Source of the DNA: Anaerolineales bacterium | GTDB taxonomy: Bacteria > Chloroflexota > Anaerolineae > 4572-78 > J111 | Length of the DNA stretch: 64,000 nucleotides | Direction: 5' to 3' | Assembly (NCBI GenBank): GCA_020634935.1 | Contig: JACKAT010000024.1 | Span: 1-64,000, forward strand | In this document: positions 40,280 to 49,285 of the stretch, in pieces | Layout of the letters: each line of letters starts with the position of its first letter | Numbering within the stretch: the stretch's first letter is position 1 | Notes under the pieces: model-generated | The model's database searches: none | Told to the model about the DNA's origin: nothing | Seen by the model: only the letters and a program-made list of their open reading frames with translations | Made by a program: the position numbers and the translations under genes

Positions 40280-41758
40280 ATGAATAGCTCTACTTTGAAT
40301 AACATCGCCGTTTTTATTGATTTCGAGAATTTAAGTCACGCCTCTTTCAACACGAAGCATTTAATTGACAAATTGAAAGAACGAGGCCGGTTAATTGTTA
40401 AGAAAGCTTATGCGGATTGGGGAAGGTTTGCCAAAGCTAAGCATCAGATGCTGGAAAATTCAGTCGAACTGATCGAACTACCGAGCCATTCTCAAAGTAA
40501 GAATCAAGCGGATATTAAACTGGTGGTTGATGCTTTAGAGACGGCCATCACCAAAGATTATATTGATACCTTTGTGGTGGTATCAGGCGATAGCGATTTT
40601 ACCCCATTAATTTCCAAATTACGCGAGTACAATAAATATGTCATTGTGGTTGGGGTTAAGAAGCAGGTTAGTAAGCTATTGATAGGGTATTGCGATGAAC
40701 TGATCTATTATTCCAATTTGGTTGGCGAAAGCACAATTGAAGAAAGCGATATAAAGGCCGCTTACAACCTGCTGGCCAGAGCCATCAACTATCTTGAGGA
40801 GCAAGGCGTTGAAACACGAAGTTCACAAATAAAGAGTTATATGAAGCAAGTGGACTCGTCCTTTAATGAGTCAAATTATGGCTTTTCGCAATTCAAACGT
40901 TTCTTAGAAAAAGCCAAGCGAGAAGGGTTGGTATCGCTTAAATTGCTTGAACATGGGGATTATTTAGTCAAATGGGTGTCAAAGGATTTTGAACCTAACG
41001 ATACAGCTCCTCAATTACTTAAACCGATCGAGCAAGAGGATATTTTATATTTGATTGCCTGGGCTATAAAAATCAATCAATTCGGCGATCAAACAAGTTT
41101 TACCCTCAGCGTTATAGGTTCAACCATCAAATCTCAACTTGACCCTGCCTTTGAATTACATAAGTATGGCTATTCAAAAAGCCAGGGTTTCAAAGCCGTA
41201 GTTGAAGATATAGCCAAGCAGGGATATATAAAAATCGAATTCATTAGGGAGAAGAACCAATATTATATTCGTGCTGAGCCTAAATTAGAAGAATATGTAC
41301 AAAGTACATCGCCGCCAGGGAATTTTCAACAACTTCGGTGCGAAAATATGTGTTCTAAATTAGGACTAACGTCCAATCTTGAACTGATTGATATTTTTGT
41401 TACCGAAGTTACCTCCGTCATTGCGGAATACCACTCAAAGTTAGAAGCCCTCACCCTGGACCCTCTTATTGAGATAGGTCGTCAAAGAATAAAAGACCGT
41501 GATAGTCATATAAATGTCAGTGAAAAAGTTGTCAATACGGTTCTAAAAAGTCTGGCCATAAAAGATGAAAATGATATGCCGATTATAGAAAGAGATGATG
41601 AGCGGCAAGTTCACCGGATAGAGTCAGTAGATATCGTATTGAATAGTTGCACTGAAATGATCCAAGACGAATTAAAAGCCCATTTCTCAGAAGATATTGA
41701 ATTGGATTTATTTAATATTTTATTAGATCATTTCGTGAGAGACGAGTTAGAATTATGA
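40280..41758 (+). CDS. NYN-domain RNase-like protein with two OST-HTH/LOTUS domains
   Basis: 492 residues. Residues 1-150 form a NYN domain: IAVFIDFENLSHASF supplies the first Asp pair, NQADIKLVVDALE the second, and TFVVVSGDSDFTPLISKLRE the catalytic GDSD metal site. Two winged-helix OST-HTH modules follow (about 160-230, IKAAYNLLARAINYLEEQGV...; about 255-340, EDILYLIAWAIKINQFGDQT...). The C-terminal ~130 residues are helical and unrecognised. NYN proteins cleave RNA, and OST-HTH domains bind RNA. The gene is more AT-rich than its neighbours, lies between non-coding repeats and is alone, which suggests acquisition by transfer (inference). AGAGG precedes the ATG. Confidence 0.88.
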   Translation: MNSSTLNNIAVFIDFENLSHASFNTKHLIDKLKERGRLIVKKAYADWGRFAKAKHQMLENSVELIELPSHSQSKNQADIKLVVDALETAITKDYIDTFVVVSGDSDFTPLISKLREYNKYVIVVGVKKQVSKLLIGYCDELIYYSNLVGESTIEESDIKAAYNLLARAINYLEEQGVETRSSQIKSYMKQVDSSFNESNYGFSQFKRFLEKAKREGLVSLKLLEHGDYLVKWVSKDFEPNDTAPQLLKPIEQEDILYLIAWAIKINQFGDQTSFTLSVIGSTIKSQLDPAFELHKYGYSKSQGFKAVVEDIAKQGYIKIEFIREKNQYYIRAEPKLEEYVQSTSPPGNFQQLRCENMCSKLGLTSNLELIDIFVTEVTSVIAEYHSKLEALTLDPLIEIGRQRIKDRDSHINVSEKVVNTVLKSLAIKDENDMPIIERDDERQVHRIESVDIVLNSCTEMIQDELKAHFSEDIELDLFNILLDHFVRDELEL

Positions 41759-41887
41759 GCGGCTGATCAGCTTTACGGTGAGCTTATGCCGTGAATGAGA
41801 GTTCGCGCAATCTTCTTTTTCTGGTAATATACACCCGATCAGTTCATCAATAAAACGTGGAAAAATGCCACTTAAAGGAGAGCAACT

Positions 41888-42220
41888 ATGACTACCCCGC
41901 CGCCACAGGAACCCAATACATTGGGTAAAACCAGTTTAAGCCTGAGCATTGTTTCGATTATTCTCGTTTTTAGCATCGGCTTGTGCTCTTTTGTGGCCCG
42001 GTCGAGAGGGTTGTTTCCGCCGCCGGTACGGACGGCGTTTTTTGTAATTGGCGGCATCAGCGGCTTTGTCGGCTTTTTGGGGATGGTTTTGGGGCTGGCC
42101 GGGTTGTTTGGCGGTAACCGGCAGCGGGCTACGGCTGTGGCCGGCCTGGTCTTGGGGATAGCCGGGCTGCTTATATTCGTTTTTCTTTGGCGGGTGGGGA
42201 TTATGAATTTTCGGCCCTAA
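41888..42220 (+). CDS. small membrane protein, DUF4190-like
   Basis: 110 residues. A hydrophilic Pro-rich N-terminus (TTPPPQEPNTLG) precedes helices SLSLSIVSIILVFSIGLCSF, VIGGISGFVGFLGMVLGLAG and AVAGLVLGIAGLLIFVFLW. The Gly-rich 'ALILGI-G' pattern is typical of DUF4190 proteins with no known role. AAAGGAGAGCAACT precedes the ATG. Confidence 0.7.
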   Translation: MTTPPPQEPNTLGKTSLSLSIVSIILVFSIGLCSFVARSRGLFPPPVRTAFFVIGGISGFVGFLGMVLGLAGLFGGNRQRATAVAGLVLGIAGLLIFVFLWRVGIMNFRP

Positions 42221-42376
42221 CCCGGCGTCGTCTCGGGCCGTTCTAGCACCTGTACTAAATCGTAACCGCCGAATCCACAGTCGAAGAAATTTATCAACCA
42301 CTGACCAATATTTCCGCTGATTAGAATAAAAATAAAGAACGGCGGCCGGCGATTAACCCCCGCCGGCCGTTTCGAT

Positions 42377-43639
42377 TCAAATGGCGCAGCGTTCCACGGC
42401 GGCCAGCACCTCTTTGAGCACCGGCTTGCGGCTGAAGGTCAACACCTCGCCGGCCGAGGCGGCTTCAAACGCGCCTTCGGCCACATTGGCGCTTTCGTAA
42501 ATGAGCAGGATTAAATCGGTGCGGCCGGCCAGCCGAATTTTTTCCAGCTTGCGGCGCAAATAGTGCGGATGCCAAAAGCCGACAATCTCCAGCAGGGCGC
42601 GCCGGCCGTCTTTGCGATGCGTCAGCGAGAAATCAGGAATCATAACCGTGTCACCCACGATGATCAGTTCGTCTTCACGCGCCAATTCCCATTTGCGTTT
42701 GGCCCCGCCGTATTTCTCCTCAAATTCGGCGGCAAAGTCGGCCTCGAGCCGGCTGTCGAACAGGCCGGAGGCGCGGAAGTGGGTGCGCAACTGGCTGCGG
42801 TCGGTCAGAGTGTAGCGCAGCGGCTCGCGGCCGGGGTGGTGCGGCGGCTGGACATCGGCCTCCATGTGCCATTGCTGGCACAGCAGCAGGGCCGGCAGAA
42901 ATTTGGCGAACTGCAACCCGTAGCGAATGGTCGATTGGACAAAGGGCGAAATGGGGCCGTGTAACGTCACGTGATAACCGGACGGCTTAATCGCCGGCTC
43001 GACGGCGGCGGCGTCGGAATTTTGGGCCAGCGGGTAAATGGTGTACATTAATTTAAACAGTTTGATGTACTTAAACAGGTCCTTATAGCTGTCCGCCACC
43101 CGAATGCGCATCTCGCGCGCCCAGTAGAGCAGGCCGCGAGCCAGCTCCAAATTGTAGCGCGCGATCAGGTCGCCAGGTGCGATGGGCGGGCCGGGATCGA
43201 GCAAAATTTGCTCTTCGGCCAGATCGGCGAAGAGGGCGGTTTCGATCTCGCCGGCGCTCAGGCCGGTTTCGGCGGCTGTTTCGACCAACGCCTGCTCGCG
43301 GGTGACTAAGTTGAACAAATCCTGGCGCGAGGTCACTGGCCCGCGCCGGAACAGCATCGTGCGCAGTTCGGCGGGATCGATGGCCGGCGCGCTGCCGAAT
43401 TCGCAGCGCGCTTCCAGCACGGCGGCCAACCCGCGCATAACCGGGTAGTCGAGGCTATCGCCTTCGTAATCGCGCAACGCATCGTGCAGCCGCCCCCGGC
43501 TCTGGCCGATGTGGGCTTTGAACAAATTGACCAATTCATTAGCCACACCCAGATAGCGGTAATTGGCCTCGATCGGGCGCGTCGAGACCCGATCCTCCTG
43601 AATTTTGATGCGCGGTCGGATCAATTCTGATTTGAGCAT
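42377..43639 (-). CDS. DUF790-family nuclease (Bax1-like)
   Basis: 420 residues. The N-terminus MLKSELIRPRIKIQEDRVST and the following helical region match DUF790. The C-terminal part has the endonuclease core VMIPDFSLTHRKDGRRALLE-IVGFW, with the PD...(D/E)xK-like Asp, Glu and a Lys in RRKLEKIRL. In archaea and some bacteria Bax1 works with the XPB helicase in DNA repair; no XPB-like gene is visible in this window. The gene has no close upstream partner on its strand. The nuclease activity is inferred from the family. Confidence 0.82.
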   Translation of the reverse strand: MLKSELIRPRIKIQEDRVSTRPIEANYRYLGVANELVNLFKAHIGQSRGRLHDALRDYEGDSLDYPVMRGLAAVLEARCEFGSAPAIDPAELRTMLFRRGPVTSRQDLFNLVTREQALVETAAETGLSAGEIETALFADLAEEQILLDPGPPIAPGDLIARYNLELARGLLYWAREMRIRVADSYKDLFKYIKLFKLMYTIYPLAQNSDAAAVEPAIKPSGYHVTLHGPISPFVQSTIRYGLQFAKFLPALLLCQQWHMEADVQPPHHPGREPLRYTLTDRSQLRTHFRASGLFDSRLEADFAAEFEEKYGGAKRKWELAREDELIIVGDTVMIPDFSLTHRKDGRRALLEIVGFWHPHYLRRKLEKIRLAGRTDLILLIYESANVAEGAFEAASAGEVLTFSRKPVLKEVLAAVERCAI

Positions 43640-43734
43640 AAGCGTATTTTAACATTTATCCGGGGGAGACCAAATTGCATAGGAAGTGGAACATCCTGTC
43701 ATTAACTTCGTAACCTGAGTTCGATAGTTATACA

Positions 43735-43874
43735 AGTTACGCACTTAACAGCGGAACATGTCATTTCGAGCGAAGAATGAGCGAGAAATCCCTACAGACT
43801 CTGTTGGCAAACAAAGGGTTTAGGGATTTCTCCGCCTTCGGCTACGAAATGACAGGCCAACGGCGTAAGTCCTA
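43735..43874. repeat. GGACTTACGC-type element, variant core (copy 5)
   Basis: The ends AGTTACGCACTT and GGCGTAAGTCCT are those of the GGACTTACGC family. The core is different: TGTCATTTCGAGCG...CTACGAAATGACA and GAAATCCCTA...TAGGGATTTC inverted pairs. Confidence 0.75.
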
Positions 43875-43879
43875 AGTTA

Positions 43880-43945
43880 GACAGAATTAACAAGATTGAA
43901 AAGATTTTTACTTATTTTTATCTTCTACATCCTGTTAATTCTGTC
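43880..43945. repeat. GACAGAATTAACA inverted repeat
   Basis: 13-bp perfect arms GACAGAATTAACA and TGTTAATTCTGTC flank a 40-base AT-rich loop. It is related to the TTAGACAGGATT sequences in the 38.9, 39.8 and 52.8 kb elements. Confidence 0.7.
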
Positions 43946-44023
43946 CATTTTTATAAACTCCGAACTGAGGTTAGTTGACCTGCATTCTGTGTAACGCCTA
44001 TTCTTTTTGAAATTGACCAAAAA

Positions 44024-45466
44024 ATGGACATCTTCGCACGCTACCGCTCTATCGTTGACGATTGGGCGGCTTTTCAAGACAGTTTATTTCGACCGCTGCC
44101 GGTGTGTATTTGGGCCAACCCGCTGCGAGTAACGCCGGACCAATTGGCCGGTATCTTCACCACCGATGGGGTTCGCTCGGAGCCGCTGGCCTGGTATCCC
44201 GGCGGCCGGCAGCTAGAGCCCGATTTCAGGCCGGGCCATCATTGGGCGTTTTTGGCCGGGCTGTACCACACCCAGGAAGCGGTCTCGATGCTGCCGGTTT
44301 TGCTGCTCGATCCGCAGCCGGGCGAGCGCGTGCTCGATCTGTGCGCCGCGCCGGGCAATAAAACGGCGCAAATCGCGGTGCGGCTGGCTAACCACGGCAC
44401 GGTCATCGCCAATGATATCAGCGGCGGGCGAATGCGGGCCGCCCGCCAAACATTTGAGCGCCTGGGCTTGCTCAACATCACCACGACCACCGCCGACGGC
44501 AATAATTATCCACCTGCCGCCGGGTTGTTCGATAAAATTCTGGTCGATGCGCCCTGCTCGTGCGAAGGCACCAGCCGCAAGGAACCCAACATCATCGAGC
44601 GCACCGGCGAGGCCGTATCCTGTAAAAAAAGCGGCTCGCAAAAGGCGCTGCTGCGTAAAGCGGTGCAGTTGTGCCGGCCGGGCGGGCGGATCGTCTACGC
44701 CACCTGTACCTACGCCCCGGAGGAAAACGAGCTGGTGGTCGATGCCGTTTTGCGCGACTATCCGTCGGTGCGGCTGGTCAGTGCGGAAATCGACGGCTGG
44801 CAAACCTCGGCCGGGATCACCACCTGGCAGGGACAAGCGCTCGATCCGTCGCTGCGGTGGGCGAGGCGTATCTGGCCCCACCACAACGATACGGGCGGCT
44901 TTTTCATCGCGGTGTTGGAGAAAGATCATAATGGCGAGACCCCACTCAATTCCCAAAGCAGCCAGGTCGCACCGGTCGCGGTCGAGTGGCCGGCCAGTAT
45001 TTCGCCCGAAGTGCGAGAGTTATCGCAGGTGGTGCTGGATCGTTTTGGGCTGTCGCCGGCCGCTGTGGCTCCGAATGTTCTATTTCAGCCGAGCAACTGG
45101 CGCGTCTATTTGGTTAACCCCGATCACCGGCCCTGTCCCGCCCCCACGCCTGACGCCAGCGGCATGATTTTCATCAAAACCAAGGGCAAGTATCCCAAAC
45201 TGAGTACCGCCGCCGCCCAGTTGTTCGGCGGGCAGGCCGTCCGCAATTATCTGGAGCTCGATGACCAACAAGCCGCGTTGTATCTGGCCCGGCAGGATTT
45301 CGACGTCCCGGCAGCGCAAAGTCGATTCTGCACCGGGCCGGGCTATGTCCTGGTGCAGTATCGAGGGTTTACATTGGGCGTAGCGGTCTATTATCCCCAT
45401 CACGAAGGAACGGGCGGCGTGGTTCAGAGTTTGTTTCCTAAGGGATGGTCGCCGGTGAAGGGGTAG
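44024..45466 (+). CDS. 16S rRNA cytosine-5-methyltransferase, RsmF/NOL1-NOP2-sun family
   Basis: 480 residues. SAM motif I VLDLCAAPGNKTAQIAVRLA, motif IV KILVDAPCSCEGTSRKEPNI with the PC Cys, and motif VI YATCTYAPEENE with the catalytic TC Cys are all present. The C-terminal ~190 residues (VLFQPSNWRVYLVNPDHRP and GYVLVQYRGFTLGVAVYYPH) are the RsmF-type RNA-binding extension. It methylates C5 of cytidine in ribosomal RNA. The next gene starts 31 bases after its stop, so they form one operon. The specific position methylated cannot be told from sequence alone. Confidence 0.9.
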   Translation: MDIFARYRSIVDDWAAFQDSLFRPLPVCIWANPLRVTPDQLAGIFTTDGVRSEPLAWYPGGRQLEPDFRPGHHWAFLAGLYHTQEAVSMLPVLLLDPQPGERVLDLCAAPGNKTAQIAVRLANHGTVIANDISGGRMRAARQTFERLGLLNITTTTADGNNYPPAAGLFDKILVDAPCSCEGTSRKEPNIIERTGEAVSCKKSGSQKALLRKAVQLCRPGGRIVYATCTYAPEENELVVDAVLRDYPSVRLVSAEIDGWQTSAGITTWQGQALDPSLRWARRIWPHHNDTGGFFIAVLEKDHNGETPLNSQSSQVAPVAVEWPASISPEVRELSQVVLDRFGLSPAAVAPNVLFQPSNWRVYLVNPDHRPCPAPTPDASGMIFIKTKGKYPKLSTAAAQLFGGQAVRNYLELDDQQAALYLARQDFDVPAAQSRFCTGPGYVLVQYRGFTLGVAVYYPHHEGTGGVVQSLFPKGWSPVKG

Positions 45467-45497
45467 TTAGATAATTCAATGCTCAAAGGAGAAACAT

Positions 45498-46214
45498 GTG
45501 ACCGACTTAAAAGGTATCGAAGCGTTTGATGAGGTCAAACGACTGATTGTGATCGCGGCTCACGCCGATGATCTGGAAACGATGTGCGGCGGCACTATCG
45601 CCAAACTGGCCCGGCGTGGAATGACGATCTTTTCGGTGAACTGTACGTTAGGCGACATCGGCGCGCAGTCGAAGGAGATGCTGCGCTGGACGCTGGCGGC
45701 TACCCGCATCGCCGAAGCGAAGGCCGCAGCCGAGATTCTGGGCATCGAACAGACCTACAATTTGGGCCAGCCGGATGGCGAACTGGTGGCCAGCCTGGAA
45801 CTGCGGGCGCAGGTGGCCCGGCTGTATCGCCTGACCCAGGCCGATACACTGCTAACGTTTGATCCTTACTGGACCGGCCAGGCCCATCCCGATCATCGGG
45901 CGGCAGGCCAGGCGGCGCTGGATGCCTACATGCCGTCGAAGATGCCGCTTTATCGACCCGAACAGCTCAACGAAACCGGCGCGGATTTGGGCCGGATCGA
46001 ACGGGTCTTTCTGTTTCAGGCCGCGCCGGAGCCGGAGATTTACGTCGATGTGACGGATGTGTACGACACCAAAATGGCCGCCTGCCGGGCGCATCTAAGC
46101 CAATTCCCTAAAGGCGATGAAAGCCTGGAATGGATGAAGGAACTGGATCAGGGCCGGGGCAAGACGATCGAGGTGACGTACGCCGAGGCGTTCAAACAGA
46201 TGCAGGTTTGGTAA
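45498..46214 (+). CDS. PIG-L-family deacetylase (LmbE-like)
   Basis: 238 residues from GTG 45498, with AAGGAG seven bases upstream; the ATG overlapping it is immediately followed by a stop. LIVIAAHADDLETMCGGTIA carries the AHxDD zinc-binding motif, LRWTLAATRIAEAKAAAEIL and NLGQPDGELV follow, and HPDHRAAGQAALDAY supplies the third His. Such enzymes remove N-acetyl groups from sugar-linked N-acetylglucosamine derivatives (for example in mycothiol, bacillithiol or GPI-like pathways). The substrate is unknown. It is second in an operon with the rRNA methyltransferase. Confidence 0.9.
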   Translation: MTDLKGIEAFDEVKRLIVIAAHADDLETMCGGTIAKLARRGMTIFSVNCTLGDIGAQSKEMLRWTLAATRIAEAKAAAEILGIEQTYNLGQPDGELVASLELRAQVARLYRLTQADTLLTFDPYWTGQAHPDHRAAGQAALDAYMPSKMPLYRPEQLNETGADLGRIERVFLFQAAPEPEIYVDVTDVYDTKMAACRAHLSQFPKGDESLEWMKELDQGRGKTIEVTYAEAFKQMQVW

Positions 46215-46257
46215 GAGCGCTTCAAGCTTCAACAACGGCCGGGGCAAAATAGCTCCT

Positions 46258-46330
46258 CGGTTCGTAGTAATGGCTTTAGCTGTTTTTTGAGGGCGGGCAG
46301 CGCTAAAGCGATTACTACAAACTATCCAGC
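46258..46330. repeat. GTAGTAA-CTTTAGC hairpin element
   Basis: TTCGTAGTAATGGCTTTAGC and GCGCTAAAGCGATTACTACA are imperfect inverted repeats separated by about 25 bases. A single half-site, GCTAAAGCGGTTACTACGAA, lies at 27213-27232. Confidence 0.65.
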
Positions 46331-46420
46331 GACTTACGCTGTGATTTACTAGACGATTGACTAGTGAAAATCCGATGATTGTCTGTTATAGTAAAGCGAC
46401 TGCTTTTTTGGAGGAACTGA

Positions 46421-47629
46421 ATGAGTCACCTGATTCGCCAACCGGCGTATGATTTAAATGAACGACCCTTTATGATTATTTGGGAGACGACCAACGCCTG
46501 TGATCTGTCGTGCCGCCACTGCCGGGCGCAGGCCATCCCAGAGCACGACCCGCTGGGGCTTAATACCGCCGACGCCAAACGGCTGTTGGAGCAGGTTGAG
46601 AGTTTTGGGACGCCCCGGCCTATTTTTATTTTCACCGGCGGCGATCCGTTCAAGCGGGCCGATCTGTTCGAACTGCTGACCTACGGCAGCGAACTGGGCC
46701 TGATGATGGCCGTATCGCCTTCCGGCACCCCGCTGCTGAACGAAGCTAATTTACAAAAGATCAAAGCGTGCGGCGCTAAAGCCATGTCGCTCAGCCTCGA
46801 CGGCTCTACACCGGAACGGCACGATGATTTTCGACGCGTGCCGGGTTCGTTTGAGCTGACCACACGCGGCTGGCAGTTGGCCCGCCAGATTGGCCTTAAA
46901 TTGCAGCTTAACACCACCGTCACCCGCTATAACCTGACCGACCTACCCAACATCTTTCGCCTGGTCACCGAGTACGGAGCCATGACTTGGAGCCTCTTTT
47001 TCCTGGTGCCGACCGGGCGCGGCCGGCAAGAGGATGAAATTACCCCGGCTGAGTATGAAGCGGTCATGCATTTTCTTTATGACTGCTCCAAATACATCAG
47101 CGCCAAAACCACCGAAGGCCATCACTACAAGCGAGTGGTGCTACAACGAACGATTTTAGATGAGAAAGGCCTGCCGGTGGATGACGCATTTGATCTCCAT
47201 CCCATCTACTACGAACTGCGACAAGGCTTAGAGCGGGTGGTAGCCGAGAAAGGACTGACGCCCAGAGAAAAAATTCGGCGGACCCCGCTGCATATCAACG
47301 CCGGCAACGGCTTCGTCTTTATCTCCCGGCGCGGCGATGTATACCCCAGCGGCTTTATGCCGATCAAAGTCGGCAACATCAAAGAGCAATCGCTGGTGGA
47401 GATCTATCGCGAGGCCCCGCTGTTCAATACCTTACGCAGCCCGGAGCAGTTCGAAGGGCGCTGTGGATTGTGTGAATTTGTGGGTGTCTGCGGTGGTTCG
47501 CGCTCGCGAGCTTACGCGATGACCGGCGACCCGCTGGCCGAAGAGCCATTTTGCACCTATCAGCCGGGTAGCTGGCCCTTTAAGGAGGAGTTAGCCGAAA
47601 AATTAGGCGACAAAATGGCGCACGAATAA
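46421..47629 (+). CDS. radical SAM/SPASM-domain protein (heme- or peptide-modifying type)
   Basis: 402 residues. ETTNACDLSCRHCRAQAIPE has the CxxxCxxC (C27, C31, C34) that holds the SAM-cleaving 4Fe-4S cluster, and IFIFTGGDPF the GGE-like SAM contact. The C-terminal CGLCEFVGVCGGSRSRAYAM ending EPFC is a SPASM auxiliary-cluster region. The layout resembles NirJ/AhbC/AhbD and the BA_1875-like (TIGR04053) group, which act on hemes or ribosomal peptides. No peptide precursor or heme gene is adjacent, so the substrate remains open. TTGGAGGAA precedes the ATG. Confidence 0.85.
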   Translation: MSHLIRQPAYDLNERPFMIIWETTNACDLSCRHCRAQAIPEHDPLGLNTADAKRLLEQVESFGTPRPIFIFTGGDPFKRADLFELLTYGSELGLMMAVSPSGTPLLNEANLQKIKACGAKAMSLSLDGSTPERHDDFRRVPGSFELTTRGWQLARQIGLKLQLNTTVTRYNLTDLPNIFRLVTEYGAMTWSLFFLVPTGRGRQEDEITPAEYEAVMHFLYDCSKYISAKTTEGHHYKRVVLQRTILDEKGLPVDDAFDLHPIYYELRQGLERVVAEKGLTPREKIRRTPLHINAGNGFVFISRRGDVYPSGFMPIKVGNIKEQSLVEIYREAPLFNTLRSPEQFEGRCGLCEFVGVCGGSRSRAYAMTGDPLAEEPFCTYQPGSWPFKEELAEKLGDKMAHE

Positions 47630-47705
47630 AATAGTCCAGTTTAGTTTGGTCTAAAACGAAAAGTTGCGATATCATACGGGTATTCAGGGAGGATAAAGCA
47701 CAAAG

Positions 47706-49280
47706 ATGTCTAACTATATCATCGCTTTAGATCAAAGCACCCGTTATACAAGATGCGTCATCTTTAATCGTCTCGGCCATATCGTTAGCCAGTGCGTCTT
47801 GAAGCATCGTCAGGTCTATCCTGAAGTGGGCTGGGTTGAGCATTACCCCTTGGAAATATGGGCCAATACTCAGGTGGCCATTACCAGCGCGATGGATAAA
47901 CTCGGCATTACCGCCGGTGATGTGGCGGCCATTGGAATTGCCAACCAACGCGAAACCACCGTGGTTTGGAATCGACGCACCGGTAAGCCTTACTATAATG
48001 CCATTGTCTGGCGCGACTCTCGTACGGTTGACATCTGCTACCAACTGGCCAAAGACGGCGGGCAAGACCGCTTCCGCTCGAAGGTCGGCTTGCCGATTAC
48101 CACCTACTTTTCCGCTCCCAAGCTGAAATGGCTGCTCGATCATATCGCCGGCTTGCGCACCGACGCCGAACGTGGCGAAGCGATTTTTGGCACGATGGAC
48201 TCCTGGCTGATCTGGAATCTCACCGGCGGGGTGAATGGCGGCGTCCACGTTACCGACGTCACCAACGCCTCCCGAACAATGCTGATGAATTTGGCCACGA
48301 CCAACTGGGATAACAGTATGTGTGAGGCCATGTCCATCCCCAGAGCGATGCTGCCCCAAATCCGCCCCTCCAGCGATCCCGACATCTATGGCCACACCCA
48401 ACCCGATGGTCCGGTGGGCGGCAGCGTGCCGATCTGTGGGATTTTAGGCTCGCAGCAAGCGGCGGCGGTGGGGCATGTTTGTCTCCATCCGGGCGAAGTC
48501 AAAAACAGCTATGACGGTGCGTCGTTTGTGATTATGAATACCGGCCACAAGATCATTCATTCGCGCCACGGCTTGTTAACCACCGTTTGCTACAAATTCG
48601 GCCACCGGCCGCCGGTCTACGCCCTGGAAGGGGCCATTGCCTTTACCGGAATGGTGGTTGAGTGGCTGCAAGAAAATTTGGGGTTGATCGAAGATTTTGC
48701 CGAAGTCGAAGCCCTGGCAAAATCGGTTGAAGATAACGGCGATGTCTACTTTGTGCCGGCCTTTAAAGGCTTGTTTGCCCCTTATTGGCGCAGCGACGCC
48801 CGAGGGGCTATTGTCGGCCTGACCCATTCGACCAACCGCGGCCACTTGGCCCGAGCCGCTCTGGAAGCCATTGCCTACCAGACCCACAGCATCTTAGACG
48901 CTATGGAAGCTGATTTGGGCGCCGAAGCTTTAGCCCTAAAAGTTGACGGCGAGATGACCACCAACAATCTGCTAATGCAATTTCAGGCCGACCTGTTAGG
49001 CATTCCCGTGGTTCGCCCCAAAGAAAATGAAACCACCGCCTTGGGCGCGGCCTACGTGGCCGGTTTAGCCATCGGTTTTTGGCGCGATCTGGCCGAAATC
49101 CAGCAGCAGTGGTCTGTGGACAAAGTTTGGAAGCCGGGCATGAGCCGTGAAACACGAGCTAGATTATATAAAAACTGGCAAAAAGCCGTGGCACGCACCT
49201 TTTGCTGGAACGAGCCGGCGCGATTCGGTCAAATTCGGATGCAAGCCAATTATTTTAATGAAACGCTGCCGATTTCTTGA
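47706..49280 (+). CDS. glpK: glycerol kinase (FGGY family)
   Basis: 524 residues, close to the ~500 usual. YIIALDQSTRYTRCVIFNRL is the phosphate-1 loop, IGIANQRETTVVWNRRTGKP the GlpK signature with the glycerol-binding Arg-Glu pair, YNAIVWRDSRT a second glycerol contact, and GALEGAIAFTG-like and ALKVDGEMTTNNLLMQFQAD the ATP site and FGGY signature 2. It phosphorylates glycerol to sn-glycerol-3-phosphate. The motif GTxTTRT of most FGGY kinases is seen as DQSTRYTR. No glpF or glpD is adjacent. A different polyol substrate cannot be excluded. Confidence 0.85.
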   Translation: MSNYIIALDQSTRYTRCVIFNRLGHIVSQCVLKHRQVYPEVGWVEHYPLEIWANTQVAITSAMDKLGITAGDVAAIGIANQRETTVVWNRRTGKPYYNAIVWRDSRTVDICYQLAKDGGQDRFRSKVGLPITTYFSAPKLKWLLDHIAGLRTDAERGEAIFGTMDSWLIWNLTGGVNGGVHVTDVTNASRTMLMNLATTNWDNSMCEAMSIPRAMLPQIRPSSDPDIYGHTQPDGPVGGSVPICGILGSQQAAAVGHVCLHPGEVKNSYDGASFVIMNTGHKIIHSRHGLLTTVCYKFGHRPPVYALEGAIAFTGMVVEWLQENLGLIEDFAEVEALAKSVEDNGDVYFVPAFKGLFAPYWRSDARGAIVGLTHSTNRGHLARAALEAIAYQTHSILDAMEADLGAEALALKVDGEMTTNNLLMQFQADLLGIPVVRPKENETTALGAAYVAGLAIGFWRDLAEIQQQWSVDKVWKPGMSRETRARLYKNWQKAVARTFCWNEPARFGQIRMQANYFNETLPIS

Positions 49281-49285
49281 GCGGC

